A stretch of 64,000 bases of DNA, from positions 6,822,501 through 6,886,500 of the forward strand of contig NC_135241.1 in the NCBI RefSeq assembly GCF_947623445.1, written 5' to 3'. This document shows, piece after piece, positions 52,831 to 64,000 of this stretch (position 1 is the first letter of the stretch; each line of letters begins with the position of its first letter). The stretch comes from Clavelina lepadiformis. Its lineage: Eukaryota > Chordata > Ascidiacea > Aplousobranchia > Clavelinidae. The notes beneath the pieces were generated by a model. That model made no database searches. It was not told the DNA's origin and saw only the letters and a program-made list of their open reading frames with translations. The translations under genes and the position numbers were made by a program.

Positions 52831-54866
52831 GCTCCAGCTTTTAATATAACACTAATTGAACCTAAAATATTGTTGAAAGGTCATCATGTTTGTAAAAATC
52901 GTCTGAACGAACACGCGTGCTAACTGAAGCACGTCACCTCATTTCCCCTTCAACTGGTCAGCAAACAGGTAACTTGGCGTGATATTGCTCAGTTAATTGT
53001 AAAACAGCAGGTTATTGTCTCATTTTCCCTCGCTTACTTCGCCAAAGTTTCTATTTTTTAAATGGAGAATTTTGAGTGAAGGAAATTTTACCATATTCAG
53101 TATTTTATCTTGTGACTTCCAGCCGACATTACTGAGAATTAAGTGTCAGTTTTGTGACAACGTCGCGTGACCAGTGGTATCATTGTAACACATGCTGTAT
53201 TGTTTTCCGGGTGCAACACAACATAACTTTTACTATTAATTTTTCAAGCGATGCAAGCTTCGGCGCCGGGCTTATTTAATTATGGGTGCTAGAGAAGTTT
53301 ATACCTATATAGGCCTAACATATGTTTTCTATTAACTCTTTCTTTCTTGTCTGTTTCTATTTCCCGCATAGCTAATTGACAGGGATTAAATCATAACTAA
53401 TCGCTCATTAACCAATTTTCGGCAAAGGATGCTAAAGTTGTCATGAATTTTGCTGCAGTAATTCATGAAGTCTATCGCCTTTGATATTCTTCTCATTCAT
53501 TATTTTGTGAGCTTTCTTTCATTTTCATCCTATTTGCTGTTCGTTGAGCCAGAGTGCTTTGGAGTTGTAGTCTATTTACACTGCCAGCTTTTTCCATGCA
53601 AACACTCTTTTCTTGGGTCGTCGTATTACCATGTTACCCCTAATAGGTAATGTTAAACTTTCATTATAAGGAACAACAATGTGAATAACCTGCCGGAAAT
53701 ATACGCTGCGTCTGCTTGCTCATTATATTTAAGCATCAGCGCTTCGTAACCGATGACTAACAATAAAACCTTACAGATTTAAATACACAATATAGCTGAG
53801 CATTTGACGTCACGTATGTTATACTTAGAGAGTTCGGTCCCGTGTCTATTGCATTCAAGCTTATACAGGCGTTGACGTGTTCAACATTTCTAAACGAACT
53901 TTTGTTGAACTCAACGCGAACTAAACCAAACCTGATATTTTTACCCTACACTGCCCTTTTTAAATTTTCCTTCCTGCTTTTCTTTTTCTCTCTTCCCAAA
54001 TTCACGAAAACAAAGTCGTTATCCATTTCTTGTATGCGCGTTATATTTTTAGCATAATTTTATGGATTCAAAGAGACGATACCAAAAAAGAGCAACTATA
54101 GGCTACACGGAAAATCGCATAAACTGTTTGTCTATTGATATGTCGTATTAATAAATTTGGCGTATGACGCAACACGACAATTTCTTCTATCATACATGTT
54201 ATGATATATATGATATTAAATTTTCCTATGATCACCACGGACGAATATAAGAACCAAAGCATGTAATTTAATCAAAAAGAAATTTAACTGTAAAATTTGT
54301 TCTGATTTTTAAAATATACTCCGATATTAACCTACATTCTACTGTGCAGTATTTAAAGTATGCATACTGTATAACACCACACGCTTTAAAAGCTGCATTA
54401 GTTTAAAATCATAAACTCGGAGAAATGTCGATTTAAGTTTAAATTCACAATTACTCAATCCAGCAAAACGACACTAAGAGAAGAGTATGGATCAGAAAAA
54501 GCTATACAGTTAACAAAAAAATTCTACAATTTTAGTAAATTTTAATACATTTCCATTTTTGAGATGGTGGTCGTTTCTGTATTTTGCGCATTTGTGCAGA
54601 TAGGTTAAGCTAATATCTGCTTGACAAATGTGCACAAAGATTCGTATATCATCTGTTATTAATTTTACAAAACACTTGTAAATTGTAGCCTACTTCTGGA
54701 CCAGTTTGATGCTTAGATCATACACATAAACAAATCGGGCACTATAAAAAGACTATATACCGTATAGTCTAAATTTACACATAGCGCACTTTTCTTTGTC
54801 AAACTAAAATTTTCGGTTTATTCCGTCCATGTCTTTTATTACATATAAAATAGGGTAAATCGCTTT
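52831..54866. other. Spacer between the two ARF-like genes
   Basis: AT-rich, no coding signal. It includes the promoter side of copy B and the 3' side of copy A; an AATAAAA-type word lies downstream of copy A on its own strand. Confidence 0.35.
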
Positions 54867-57556
54867 TCACTTTCTACTGCGTTTGTAGTCTTTTACCATT
54901 TGGGCAAAAACATCCAGAGCTTCAAACACACCGTCACCTTTTGTGGCAGAACATCCGTGTATTTCCCATTTCTGGGAGGGTGGAATTTCGTCCAATGAAA
55001 GCTGGGTGCTGACTTCGTTTATCGGTTGCGCACAAACAATATCCTGCTTGTTTGCAAGGATCATCACTGGTATCTGCGACATCTGATCGTCTGCGATCAC
55101 ACCAAGCAATTCTTCCTTTGCCTCATTGAACCGAGATGGGTCGGCGGAATCAACGACGAAAATTAAACCTACAATTGCATAAGAAGAATTTTATAAACTT
55201 AAGAAATAGCTAGTATTTGCAACGATTTCCATGAACCCAGTTAAACGTTATAAGAAGTGATGAGATCTTAAAAAGACAATTGTGCAAACCATATCTTGTT
55301 ATTAGTAGCCTAATCAATGTAGCTTACAAATCTAAAAAGTGCGAGTTAATTACGGTAGCAATCGTACTGAAAACTTTAAACATTACAATTAGGCCTACAC
55401 CTGCAGCATCCTGATAATAATGCCTCCAAAGTCGACGAAGTTTGGTCTGACCTCCTACGTCCCATACAGTAAACGTCAGACCTTTGCCCACGCTAACAGT
55501 TTCAACGTTGAAGCCAATCGTGGGAATAGTTTTGACGAGTCGGTCCAACTTCAGTTTGTACAGAATGGTCGTTTTCCCTGAAATTGGGAAAATAACACAA
55601 TCCTATATATTAATTGAATGGTAATTAGGATAGGCCTACGGTGCTAGTATCCTTAAAACACTGTATTAATGATTCAACCATTTTAACTGATAACATTATG
55701 TAGTTGGCTAGTAAACGTATTTACTATGCCAGATTGAGGATATGTCGGTATATGATTTAAAGTTTGTATTGATGGATTATTGTCTTATAAAGCGCGGTGA
55801 AGCGGTGATTGGAGAAACTGCAAAAGAACCCCTTATCTAAAACAGACGCTATAATTAAAAGACAAAGGGTGAACATGATAATTTGGCGATTTACATCAAA
55901 CGCTAATTACGTTTTCCTATTGTAGGCTATACTCAACTGCAACCAGTTGCGTATTGGAGGGAGATCCCCGTCCCCCCACTTTTTTCATGGGGAACGAGAT
56001 CCCTTAATTTTCTTGCTTTGTTTCATTTTATCCCTATTTTTTTATATATTTTTGGAATAGACATTTGGATACAAAACCATACCAGCTTGACAGCGAACCC
56101 CACTTATTTTTTAAGGAATACGCCACTGACTGCAACCAACTGTTAACCATTTCATTCTGGTAAAGTAAGCTACTTTCGGCACTCTTCAAAATTTTAACTT
56201 TTAATTTCATTTTCCGTAAATCACATGTTACAAATCTTATACATTATACAGCAGAGCTACTTTATTCGAGGGAATTAATTGGCTCGAGCACTACTCAGTA
56301 GGCTACAATTTTTTTGTGGTAGGCTACTGGTCATTATTATTCGAGTACAAAGTACTAATTTTGCAATACTCAGGTGCAGGACTGCAAGCCTACTTGATTA
56401 TGGAATAGCCTATTTGAATTGTTAGGCTTAAGCCTACATGCTGATGAAGAGTTATATAGCAGAGTCGTTTTATTGCGTATTAATCTTTTTTAAATAAGTT
56501 TATCAAACGCCAAGCCTGAGCAAAAAAGCTACAGTAACCTGTATATATGATCGATCATTAATCCAAATTGTTTTAGTTACCCTGATCATTTTGGTATCAT
56601 GTAGCTCACATGTCTCAAAATTCTGGCCGCGGGCCAAATGTGGACTGTAGAGTCCAAAGAGGAGGCAAACTCGCAAGCTGCATATGATTTTCTAAGACTT
56701 CAAGCGCAGCTGGTAACAGTTACAACTTGTGTTACACCATGTTTGCAAACAAACGCAAATTTTAATTGTGACGTTACAAAAACCCTAGTGAATTAATAAT
56801 TGAGCGATCAAACGCAAAAGTACTACGTAGTGATTGTAATTATTAATTTCGTTAACCTGATGTCAAATGAGCTTGCCTGGTGTTGGTTCAATGATTGCAG
56901 TTTTCTAATGAAAGCTTTTCAGTGTTACTGTTTCCTAACAGCTACTTCAATTTCGGTAAAAGGCGGAAAAGAATGCCACTGACACGAGCACAATATCGAC
57001 TTTGACGTAGTCAAGCTCAGGAATGCGCAAGGGAATATGGACAACCTTTTGAAATGTCTTGGCTAAGCTCATCAATTCTTTGATGCGGCCCGCATTTTAC
57101 TTGGAGTCTCCAATATGGCCCAATCTGCGATTTGAGTTTGACACCCCTGAACTGTAGCTTATAAGAATGTAAGATGTTATTTTATAGGAATGCGAAACTG
57201 ATTGTAGTTAGTTAGCTTCCAATATCCGTCATTACCGATTTACCATCAATGCAATTAGCCAAGTAACCTCCTCGAGTGCTTTTGTTGAGTATACTTGGCA
57301 GGCTACAGGAATATTTTGATAAATTAAAGTATACATTACTTGCACTTAAACGTAAAATCATTACTTGTATAGTGCTTTGTTATACAATGTACTGCGGTCA
57401 TTAAAACACCAATAAAGGTCGTACATGTAGTCATGCAAGATGCAACAATTAAAATACTGGCGTACCTGCTGCGTCCAAGCCAAGCATCAGAATCCGAACC
57501 GGATCATTTTCGAACACTTTAAACAAAGCTGCTAATTTTGATCCAAGTGCACCCAT
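54867..57556 (-). CDS. ARF-family small GTPase, tandem copy A (3 exons)
   Basis: Exons 57556-57466, 55577-55401 and 55168-54867 join in phase to 189 residues. MGALGSK gives a myristoylatable Gly2. The rest follows the ARF plan: [61 protein letters not shown] and CSATKGDG. It is close to ARF/ARL14-like proteins but not assignable by eye. Introns 1 and 2 fall at the same places as in copy B (inside the P-loop Gly and before Leu-Ile-x-Val-Val-Asp). The last exon, however, covers what copy B splits into three. The first intron of 1.9 kb holds two hAT-type insertions. Confidence 0.88.
55944..56128. mobile_element. 185-bp hAT MITE with perfect TSD in ARF intron
   Basis: The ends CAGTTGCGTATTGGAGG and, inverted, CAGTGGCGTATTCCTT are related. 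ACTGCAAC is duplicated exactly (55936-55943 and 56129-56136). The CAGTGGCGTA terminus is shared with the fragment ending at 8419. Confidence 0.9.
56612..57145. mobile_element. Degenerate hAT-type element in ARF intron
   Basis: The left end CACATGTCTCAAA..GGCCGCGGGCCAAAT and the right end ..GGCCC..GAGTTTGACACCCCTG follow the CAGGGGTGTCAAA and GGCCCGCGGGCC pattern common in hAT families. The flanks ATGTAGCT and CTGTAGCT agree at 7 of 8 only if two bases are allowed at the right edge, so boundaries are approximate. Confidence 0.5.
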
Positions 57557-58003
57557 ATTCACAATTTTCTAATCTAATCAATACTCAACTTCCAGAGTCG
57601 CTATTCAATAGCCTACTCTAAACGAGCTGTTTAGCTTCGATTGCCGAATTTCTTGTGATTTCGGTTAACAAAGTGATTCAGCTTTCTTCAAAGGCTAAGC
57701 TCTGGTGTTGTACTTTCGTAGTAAATGCAATGCAGCTTGCAATGATGCCACACACTTTATACAAGAAACTGTTATTAACCATTAGATTGTGAATTGCACA
57801 TCCTTTTAGTGACTCATTACGCAGCGTTGGCGAAGATGTTTGCTCCCACGCATATGATGTCACCACTTCTACATATCAGTAAATAGGTAGTTATTAAAAG
57901 AAACTATTCGTTTTTGCTAGGTAACTAAGTTCTTTCCGACGATTTCATTCCAGCCAATATCTACAAGAGTATACTGTTCCAGCGATTTCGTTTTCATCAA
58001 TAT
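57557..58003. other. 5' flank of ARF-like copy A
   Basis: No coding signal; presumably promoter and 5' UTR of the minus-strand gene. Confidence 0.3.
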
Positions 58004-58402
58004 GAGGGGTGACGAACCTATTCGCTGTCGCGGGCCACTTTGACAGTTACAGCTATGTGAGTGAGCCGCACGACTTTTTAGTCATACATACTAAAATCTG
58101 TAAAATTTTGCATAATAATTAGCATTCAGGTGCAACCCTTTCATTTGGCAGGCTTTTAGCTGCTCCCGCGGCCGCAAAAAAATAAATCGGATGAGTGCGG
58201 CAATCTATTGAAGACATACTGCTGCGACTCAATTGTGCTATCAGCTTTTGATATTGCATTGCGCAAAGATTAGAAACAGGTCAAAAAAAGTTCATGACTG
58301 CATGCTGGTCTCGCCGGAATGCTTCGCCATTCAAGAACCATTGTCAAACCGATTTGTGGGCTGCACGAAATTCTTTTGCGGGCCGCATATTCGTCACCTC
58401 TG
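58004..58402. mobile_element. hAT-type MITE next to tRNA-Phe
   Basis: It starts GAGGGGTGACGAA and ends TTCGTCACCTCTG, an inverted pair, with GCGGGCC subterminal words on both sides. The flanks ATCAATAT and ATCTATAA match at 6 of 8. Length 399 bp, non-coding. Confidence 0.65.
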
Positions 58403-58474
58403 ATCTATAATTTCGCATAAAGCGACTCTTCTGTTGAATACAAAAATGCAATCGAAGTTGTTCAAAAGAAAATA

Positions 58475-58547
58475 TGCCACGACCCGGGATTGAACCAGGG
58501 ACCTTTAGATCTTCAGTCTAACGCTCTCCCAACTGAGCTATCGCGGC
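58475..58547 (-). tRNA. tRNA-Phe (GAA), copy 1
   Basis: The 73-base cloverleaf is complete: acceptor stem GCCGCGA/TCGTGGC, D arm GCTC..GAGC, anticodon loop CTGAAGA giving GAA, and T arm CCTGG-TTCAATC-CCGGG. A and B boxes are intact. No intron. The run TTTTCTTTT follows on the minus strand and would end pol III transcription. Confidence 0.97.
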
Positions 58548-58834
58548 GGATGATAGGCCATTCGATTAAAATAATCTTTACTCACTTTATTAAAATACTA
58601 GACTAGTGTGTTGCCATATTGCATCGTAGATTTACATTACAATCAACACAAAATCAGTAGTTAAATTGTATAATACACCTGACAAGTTGTATAATAATTA
58701 TATAAATTGTATAATTAGGGTTAAATTGTTATTCAACAAAAAATTGTATCAGTCGAATTTTATTCAAAGCCACTTACATGCAATGGTAGGGTTTCTTTTT
58801 TCGAAATGACTATTTCACTTTGCGCAGGTCACGA

Positions 58835-59060
58835 AGCCGGTTTTTAAAGTTAGGTGGTTAGTTTAGTAGAATGGGTATGCAAAAAGTTGATTTTAGATAT
58901 TTAAGGTATTATTGGAGCTAAATTTAGATTACAAAGTAATTTAGGTTAAGTCTAGGTTGCTGTGTTATAAGTAACATATAACTTAGTTTAATAAAAAACT
59001 GTGAAAAATAGCTTCGAACGCACGATTTTCCGGTGAAATAGTGGCAACTTCTACTTTTCT
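58835..59060. repeat. Uninterrupted relative of the TIR element at 21.3 kb
   Basis: It shares GAATGGGTATGCAAAAAGTTGATTTTAG, GGTTAAGT.TAGGT and GTTATAA with 21410-21535, then continues straight into a block matching 22100-22165. The copy lacks recognisable terminal repeats. Confidence 0.55.
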
Positions 59061-60872
59061 ATTTACATGTGCAATAATCACTTCTAAGCATACCCTCGAC
59101 GTTCTCCTAGGACCTAGATGTTGCTTCAATCATTTTCTTGGTGTAATGTATCTTATAGTTTTTTTTTCTAGTGTAACCTAATTGTTCCAAATACCTATTT
59201 CTATGTAATCGAAACTGTAGCTTATTTGTAATTGTAACTTAAATTGTAATCGTAGTCGTAATTATTTTTCTTAACCTTTCCGCCTTGTAACTGTAATTGT
59301 TTTGTGTGTAATTTTTGTTTAATTGTAAGCTTTTCTCTATAAAACCAAACAAAAAATAAAAACCCATATAAAACACATGCAAAAATCTTATTTCCATTTC
59401 TTCTTCTTCTTCTTATTATTATTATTTAATTTTGGTATTCTGTATTTTTCATTGTAATCAGATCTCCACTTACAGCCACATTTTTTTATTTAGGTGGTTT
59501 TTCTGTCCCGATCTCAGGGTAGTGAAGAGATGTCATTAGTCTTGGGATTATGCCAACTGACAGTACCATTAAATCGAAATCAATTGGAGATACCTATCTT
59601 ACGCATCAGGCCACACGTCGCTCGACTTGTCCCTGTGAGCAGCTAATGGTGACGTTTGCAACCATTACATCACGTGATCGAAAAAGTACGTCACCAGAAG
59701 TCCCAAACAAACGCAAGCATTGAAGCCATACACCAGCATGGTCCTTTATACCCCCACGAGCGATGTTGAACATTGCCCCAGTCACGTGCGACTTGCAAAA
59801 TGAATTCCCAGAAACGAACATTTCACTCCAGAAGTTAACGAAGCAATGACGCAAGACCCAATTAGCCGTATCGGTTCTTTGAATATGCAGAACCGAAATC
59901 TAGGAACACTCAACAAGCCATTGTCGTATCTTAAGTTCAGCCATAAAATTGTTGGAGAAAGAGTGTGCCCGATTAAAGAAAACTATGTGCCGCAAAAAAG
60001 AACAATGCCACTTATTGTGTGTTTGTGATAGTGTGCTAATAGTTATAATTAACCCTTATTCGTACGGAAGTCTCGTGCAGATCTGATGATACTATAATGT
60101 TATTAGTGTTTTATTTCGTGTGTTTAATAATAAGTGTTGTGCCATATATTGGTCCTGTTTAGTATACGCGACCCAATTTTGATTACTTCCTAATTACGTC
60201 ATTCCTACTACAACGCACAACGCGCTAGTTCTCAGTAGTTCAGTGTAGTAAAAGCAATCTGGTATTAACAGTCAACTGAACGCAACTCAATTCTGTGCTC
60301 TGATAACCGTAACCGCGTTTCGTTGAGAATTAATAATAACTTATATGAATATTCAAGACATTTACAGGGTGGTTTCGTACTGTGATGTTTAACTACGCTA
60401 TCAGGGGTTAATGAACGCGTTATTAATGTAGTCAGACTAACAATCTATCACGCAATAATCAACTACAATCAGCCCCAACTCACCCACTGCTGGGTTTTCG
60501 TCAAAACAGAACGAAAAAATAGGATAGGAAAAATAAAACGAAAAAATCAAGCCGCAGTTGTTATTAGCATGCGCTAATGAACAAAAATAGCTGACAAAGC
60601 CGAAAAGGCTTAAAACTAGCTCAAATTAATTATTGCATTGTATTGTTTATATTTCGCACTTAATTATGGGAATATTTGCTGGTAACAACTAGCACGGCCA
60701 CTAAGTATATGGTATAGTTATAAATAATAATATAAAATAGCCTGCTAATAATAATTACATTAGGTGATAACATAAAATTATTATAATAATGATGATATAA
60801 TGTAATATGGTTGCATATAATAATTTATAAATACACACTGTATTGAATATAGCGGTGTAGTATTGAATAGTA
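59061..60872. other. Non-coding spacer
   Basis: The 59170-59440 part is rich in GTAATTGTAA words and ends in A-rich and TTCTTC/TTATTA simple repeats, perhaps a worn retroelement 3' end. The rest shows no coding signal or boundary I can place. Confidence 0.3.
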
Positions 60873-61764
60873 CAAGTTGATCCAAGAATGCCAGCACAAA
60901 TGGCCAAATAAAGGTTTGAGGAAAACATTGCGGGCCGCAAATAGGTGAATCTCAAGTCTAATGTAAGCAAAGGATTGAGTTTACTGATCTAAATAAGGTT
61001 ATGGTTTGCTGTATGACTAATAACTAGGGATGGGCCGATACGAACCCAAACCCGAATATATTCGCCGAATATCATCTTTATGGAAGATTCGGGCGAATAC
61101 AAATACCAGCTATGGCGAACCCGAATACAACATTACTTATAAACTTACTGACTTTCGTAAAAAATGATGATCTAGCTTCCCGACAATGCTAAACTAGAGT
61201 CAGCAGTAGGCTACTTACAATGAAGGTCGTTTTTCTAACGATTTTGCTTTTTCCTTCGTTTTTTAAATACTCTTTTTCAAAAGAAAGCGATTTGTTCATC
61301 GATTACGTCATTTTTATAGAAGCAAGACTTGACAAATTTTGGAGGAAATTTTATTGTTTGGTTCTAATACGAATAGATTCGGGATTCGTTCATGTCAACC
61401 TTAATGATATTCGGGTTCGCACGAACCCGAATAATCTTCCTCGTGGCACATCCCTACTAATAACGTACTTCATGATACTTTCTACTCGTTTGCGTCTGCC
61501 AAAATCATCGCACGTTTGTGTCGTCACACTATATTGATGGGTTAACGATAAAATGCATTGTCACTCCATAATAATCACCTATTGACTTGCACTTCAGTGA
61601 TTTGTGACTTATCTCGGACTGTTGGCTAATGTAATGCATTAAAAAAAGGTAGTTGTATTTTAACAAACCGCTGATTTTGTAGTGAAAGTTACGATGTACT
61701 GAAAGTGCTCTCGGGCCGCACGAAATCTGTCCATGGGCCGCATGCCAGGGTTTGGGTAACCCTG
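60873..61764. mobile_element. hAT-type element interrupted by a second hAT element
   Basis: GAATAGTA flanks both ends exactly (60865-60872 and 61765-61772). The termini CAAGTTGATCCAAG and, inverted, CAGGGTTACCCAAA are degenerate relatives, with GGGCCGCA subterminal words on both sides. The 61025-61464 part belongs to a younger insertion. Confidence 0.75.
61025..61456. mobile_element. Nested hAT MITE with perfect TSD
   Basis: It starts TAGGGATGGGCCGA and ends with the inverted relative GGCACATCCCTA. CTAATAAC is duplicated exactly (61017-61024 and 61457-61464). Subterminal CGAACCC.AA words recur at both ends. Length 432 bp. The 105-codon open stretch inside is not a recognisable gene. Confidence 0.92.
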
Positions 61765-61930
61765 GAATAGTAAATTGAATTCAAAATTTTGGTCATGGCA
61801 ATAATTGCAACAATAGTCATCATGACTTATAACTAATACAGTGCAACCGGTATAAAACTCAATGTGGTGAAAATGTGTATGTAATAAAAACAAACTAAAT
61901 GGAGTCAATTGCTATAGGAACAAAAACAGA

Positions 61931-62003
61931 TGCCACGACCCGGGATTGAACCAGGGACCTTTAGATCTTCAGTCTAACGCTCTCCCAACTGAGCTATCGC
62001 GGC
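61931..62003 (-). tRNA. tRNA-Phe (GAA), copy 2
   Basis: Its 73 bases are identical to the copy at 58475-58547 and in the same orientation, with unrelated flanks. TTTTT follows on the minus strand as a pol III stop. Confidence 0.97.
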
Positions 62004-62263
62004 TACGGACTAACACCTGTGTTTTTTGCTATATAAACCAATTATGCGAAGACGTTGTTGTGCTGTGGCTGATGCAAAAATTTATTCAGTTACGTTAATG
62101 TATCTTTTCTTGAAAAACTGTAGAACCCTGCATTTTTGGTACAGCTAAGAAATTCTTATATTGCGCCCGTTTGAGGTTGTATTTTACTGTACTGTATTTT
62201 GCATTGTTTATTTTTTGTTATTGCCACTGGGGAAATGAAAAATAAAATGCTAACCATTATACT

Positions 62264-62466
62264 GCAGTACTGTAGTTCTCAACCGGTATGCCATTTACTT
62301 TTCGCAAAGGTGCCGCAAGTTATTGCGCACTAATCACTAGTCCAGGAAAACGGTTGTGAAAATTATTTCTATTTAATGCAGAAACTTTTTGGTTTGACTG
62401 TAGGTGCCGCCAAATCATTTGGTTGTTTGCAGGGTGCCGAAAGCCAAAAAAGGTTGAGAACCACTG
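62264..62466. mobile_element. 203-bp hAT MITE with 8-bp TSD
   Basis: The right end, inverted, is CAGTGGTTCTCAACCTTTTT, a terminus common to several hAT families. The left end carries TAGTTCTCAACC with a few extra bases before it. ATTATACT is repeated exactly at 62256-62263 and 62467-62474. GGTGCCG words lie inside both ends. Confidence 0.8.
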
Positions 62467-64000
62467 ATTATACTGTGGTAAAATGACAATTCCACCAGCA
62501 AACAATGAGTGGGAAAAACCAGCAAAACCCAAAAGCTTAAAACGTGCAAGAATAATGTAACCAAATGATAAAAATGAATAATTGTTAGCACGGCCACTAA
62601 ACCCAACTTACAATATTTGCAAAGATTAGAATGCTTACAAATACAAACATAAAGTAATAAGTTAAACGAGTTGGATGCTGAGGTAGTGCTTTGTTGAAAA
62701 CTTTTGCGGTTTGTTACTTGCAGAGTAGGCCAGGTTTGTTGTGCTGTCTTTGTTTGTTTATGCGGCCTGAAGAATTGGATAACCGTAGCAGAAGAGATAA
62801 ATTCTAGTAATTTATTGTGTTACAACAAGCGAACCACGAGGCTTGGATCTGTTGTTAAGTTTAAGGCTGATCTACAAAGTCAGAGTATATTACAGTTGTA
62901 ACCAAGTCATCAAACTGGAGTCAAGTTAAATCATTTGATACCTAAAACCAAGCCACAACGGGAAGCAAAAAATATTTCTGTCAACTAAAAAGGTTTGGAA
63001 CTTTTACAAGTTCGCTTAGTTGACAAAAGTGTTTTCTATTAACTTTGTTGTTAGTGGCGTCTTAGTTGTTACGTACCAGCAATTATTATTTTAATCATTT
63101 TTGAGCATGTTTTAACTTTTTCTTCTTCGTCACTTTTTCCCGTTCATTAGCGCATGCTAATAACAATTGCTTGATTTTTCGTCTCCACCTCGCTTTTGAT
63201 GAAAAATGTAATTGATTGATGTGTTTGGGAAAAAAAAGAAAAACTTGTTTTTCTTTACTGCTGAAACCTATAATCAACCAGAATGACTTAAGTCAAATCA
63301 AGTCATTTATGCAATTTTATAAAATGGGACTCGAGTCAGGTCAAGTCTTCTTGATTCGAGTCACTCTCGGTATTATGTCTTTCCTTATGAAAATTCATGA
63401 ATAAGGGGCCAGTGTAGAGACATCAACGTTGCCAGCAAAGCACTGCTAACTAAAATACCAATCATATACCGTAGTCTATCTTTTATTCCAGAGCGTCAGA
63501 CATCCGAGGACCAGGACCGTGCTGTAGAGCGCAATGTGGGCCCGGTTCAGGAAGTATATTTGGGCCTCTGCAAAAATTAGGTAGACTCGTAATTTCTAAT
63601 AATTCAGACACGACTAGATGCCACCACTGTCAATTTACCTTTTATGCAGATTTTAATGACAACGCATTTATTCTAGTAGCCTACAAGTTAAAATCAAACA
63701 AAAAATCGAACGATCATGATCGCTGATAATATATTTCTCGACTAAGGACCAAACTGCCTTATTTATATTTTAAAACCATCTTATGAATGTTTCACAAAAT
63801 TTTTTTTTTAAATAAGAGTGTTAGTTTTTAGTTTCATTTGCATCGACTTCACATAAAAGTAAGATTTGCAAACTTCAACCACTCAAGCTTGTGTTCTTTA
63901 CGTACTGCAAAATGAGTTTGTGTGTAAACCAGAACACAAATAAAAAGGTATCATATCTTCCCCACATGGGCACATACCTCCAGCTGCTTAGCTGCGGCGC
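62467..64000. other. Non-coding right edge
   Basis: Between 62900 and 63370 the words AAGTCA, TCAAGTC and GACTCGAGTC recur, suggesting a degenerate repeat. No convincing gene was found to the window edge. Confidence 0.3.

Noticed and set aside
59606-59854. 82-codon minus-strand open stretch
   Set aside because: No recognisable domain and no neighbouring exons in phase.
60000-60500. Possible solo LTR (TGTGATAG start, scattered inverted words)
   Set aside because: No matching second end, polypurine tract or flanking duplication could be found.
61220-61537. 105-codon open stretch
   Set aside because: It runs across the end and target duplication of a hAT MITE, so it cannot be a conserved gene.
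63978-64000. Possible minus-strand exon end (AAAKQLE then GTATGT donor) at the right edge
   Set aside because: Only 23 bases are visible and no downstream exon was found; it cannot be supported.

Overview
The window looks like nuclear DNA of a compact, AT-rich invertebrate chordate. A tunicate (ascidian) is the best guess, from the chordate-style gene set, short introns, gene spacing of a few kb and polypyrimidine-AG sites right in front of several start codons. The species cannot be fixed from sequence reading alone. No bacterial features or CRISPR arrays are present.

Layout. 1-5.5 kb, minus strand: the 5' five exons of RAB4 (its C-terminal exons lie beyond base 1), then a single-exon tropomyosin-like gene. 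5.6-10.2 kb: repeat-rich spacer with a foldback repeat, a decayed hAT fragment, a tRNA-like SINE and a hAT MITE. 10.3-13.2 kb: CEP120 as one uninterrupted 972-codon ORF. 13.2-24.4 kb: a mobile-element district holding a palindromic foldback element, a rearranged LTR retroelement whose only gene is a broken envelope-like glycoprotein, a TIR element carrying an insertion, and a Tigger-type remnant. 24.5-32.1 kb, plus strand: NPEPL1-like aminopeptidase, TRIAP1, PIGM and NIT2. 33.3-40.2 kb, minus strand: the radial-spoke pair CFAP91 and RSPH3. 41.6-50.4 kb, plus strand: TBCE with two homologous alternative last exons. 51.3-57.6 kb, minus strand: two tandem ARF-family GTPase genes. 58-64 kb: two identical tRNA-Phe genes among hAT-type MITEs, one inserted inside another.

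Functional themes. Several genes serve cilia, centrioles and microtubules (CEP120, CFAP91, RSPH3, TBCE); others serve membrane traffic (RAB4, two ARF-like GTPases), mitochondria and ER lipid work (TRIAP1, PIGM) and small-molecule metabolism (NIT2, aminopeptidase). Six genes are intronless (tropomyosin-like, CEP120, NPEPL1, TRIAP1, PIGM, RSPH3), while their neighbours have 3 to 16 exons.

The most unusual observations are: the LTR element with a tail-to-tail LTR pair and an envelope-only coding region, bounded by a 4-bp duplication; the duplicated terminal exon of TBCE, with a decayed copy of a dispersed uncharacterised ORF family in the intron between the two versions; and at least six short hAT-type insertions with perfect 8-bp target duplications. 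Exon boundaries were placed by eye from GT/AG sites, reading phase and family similarity. No alignment or search was run.
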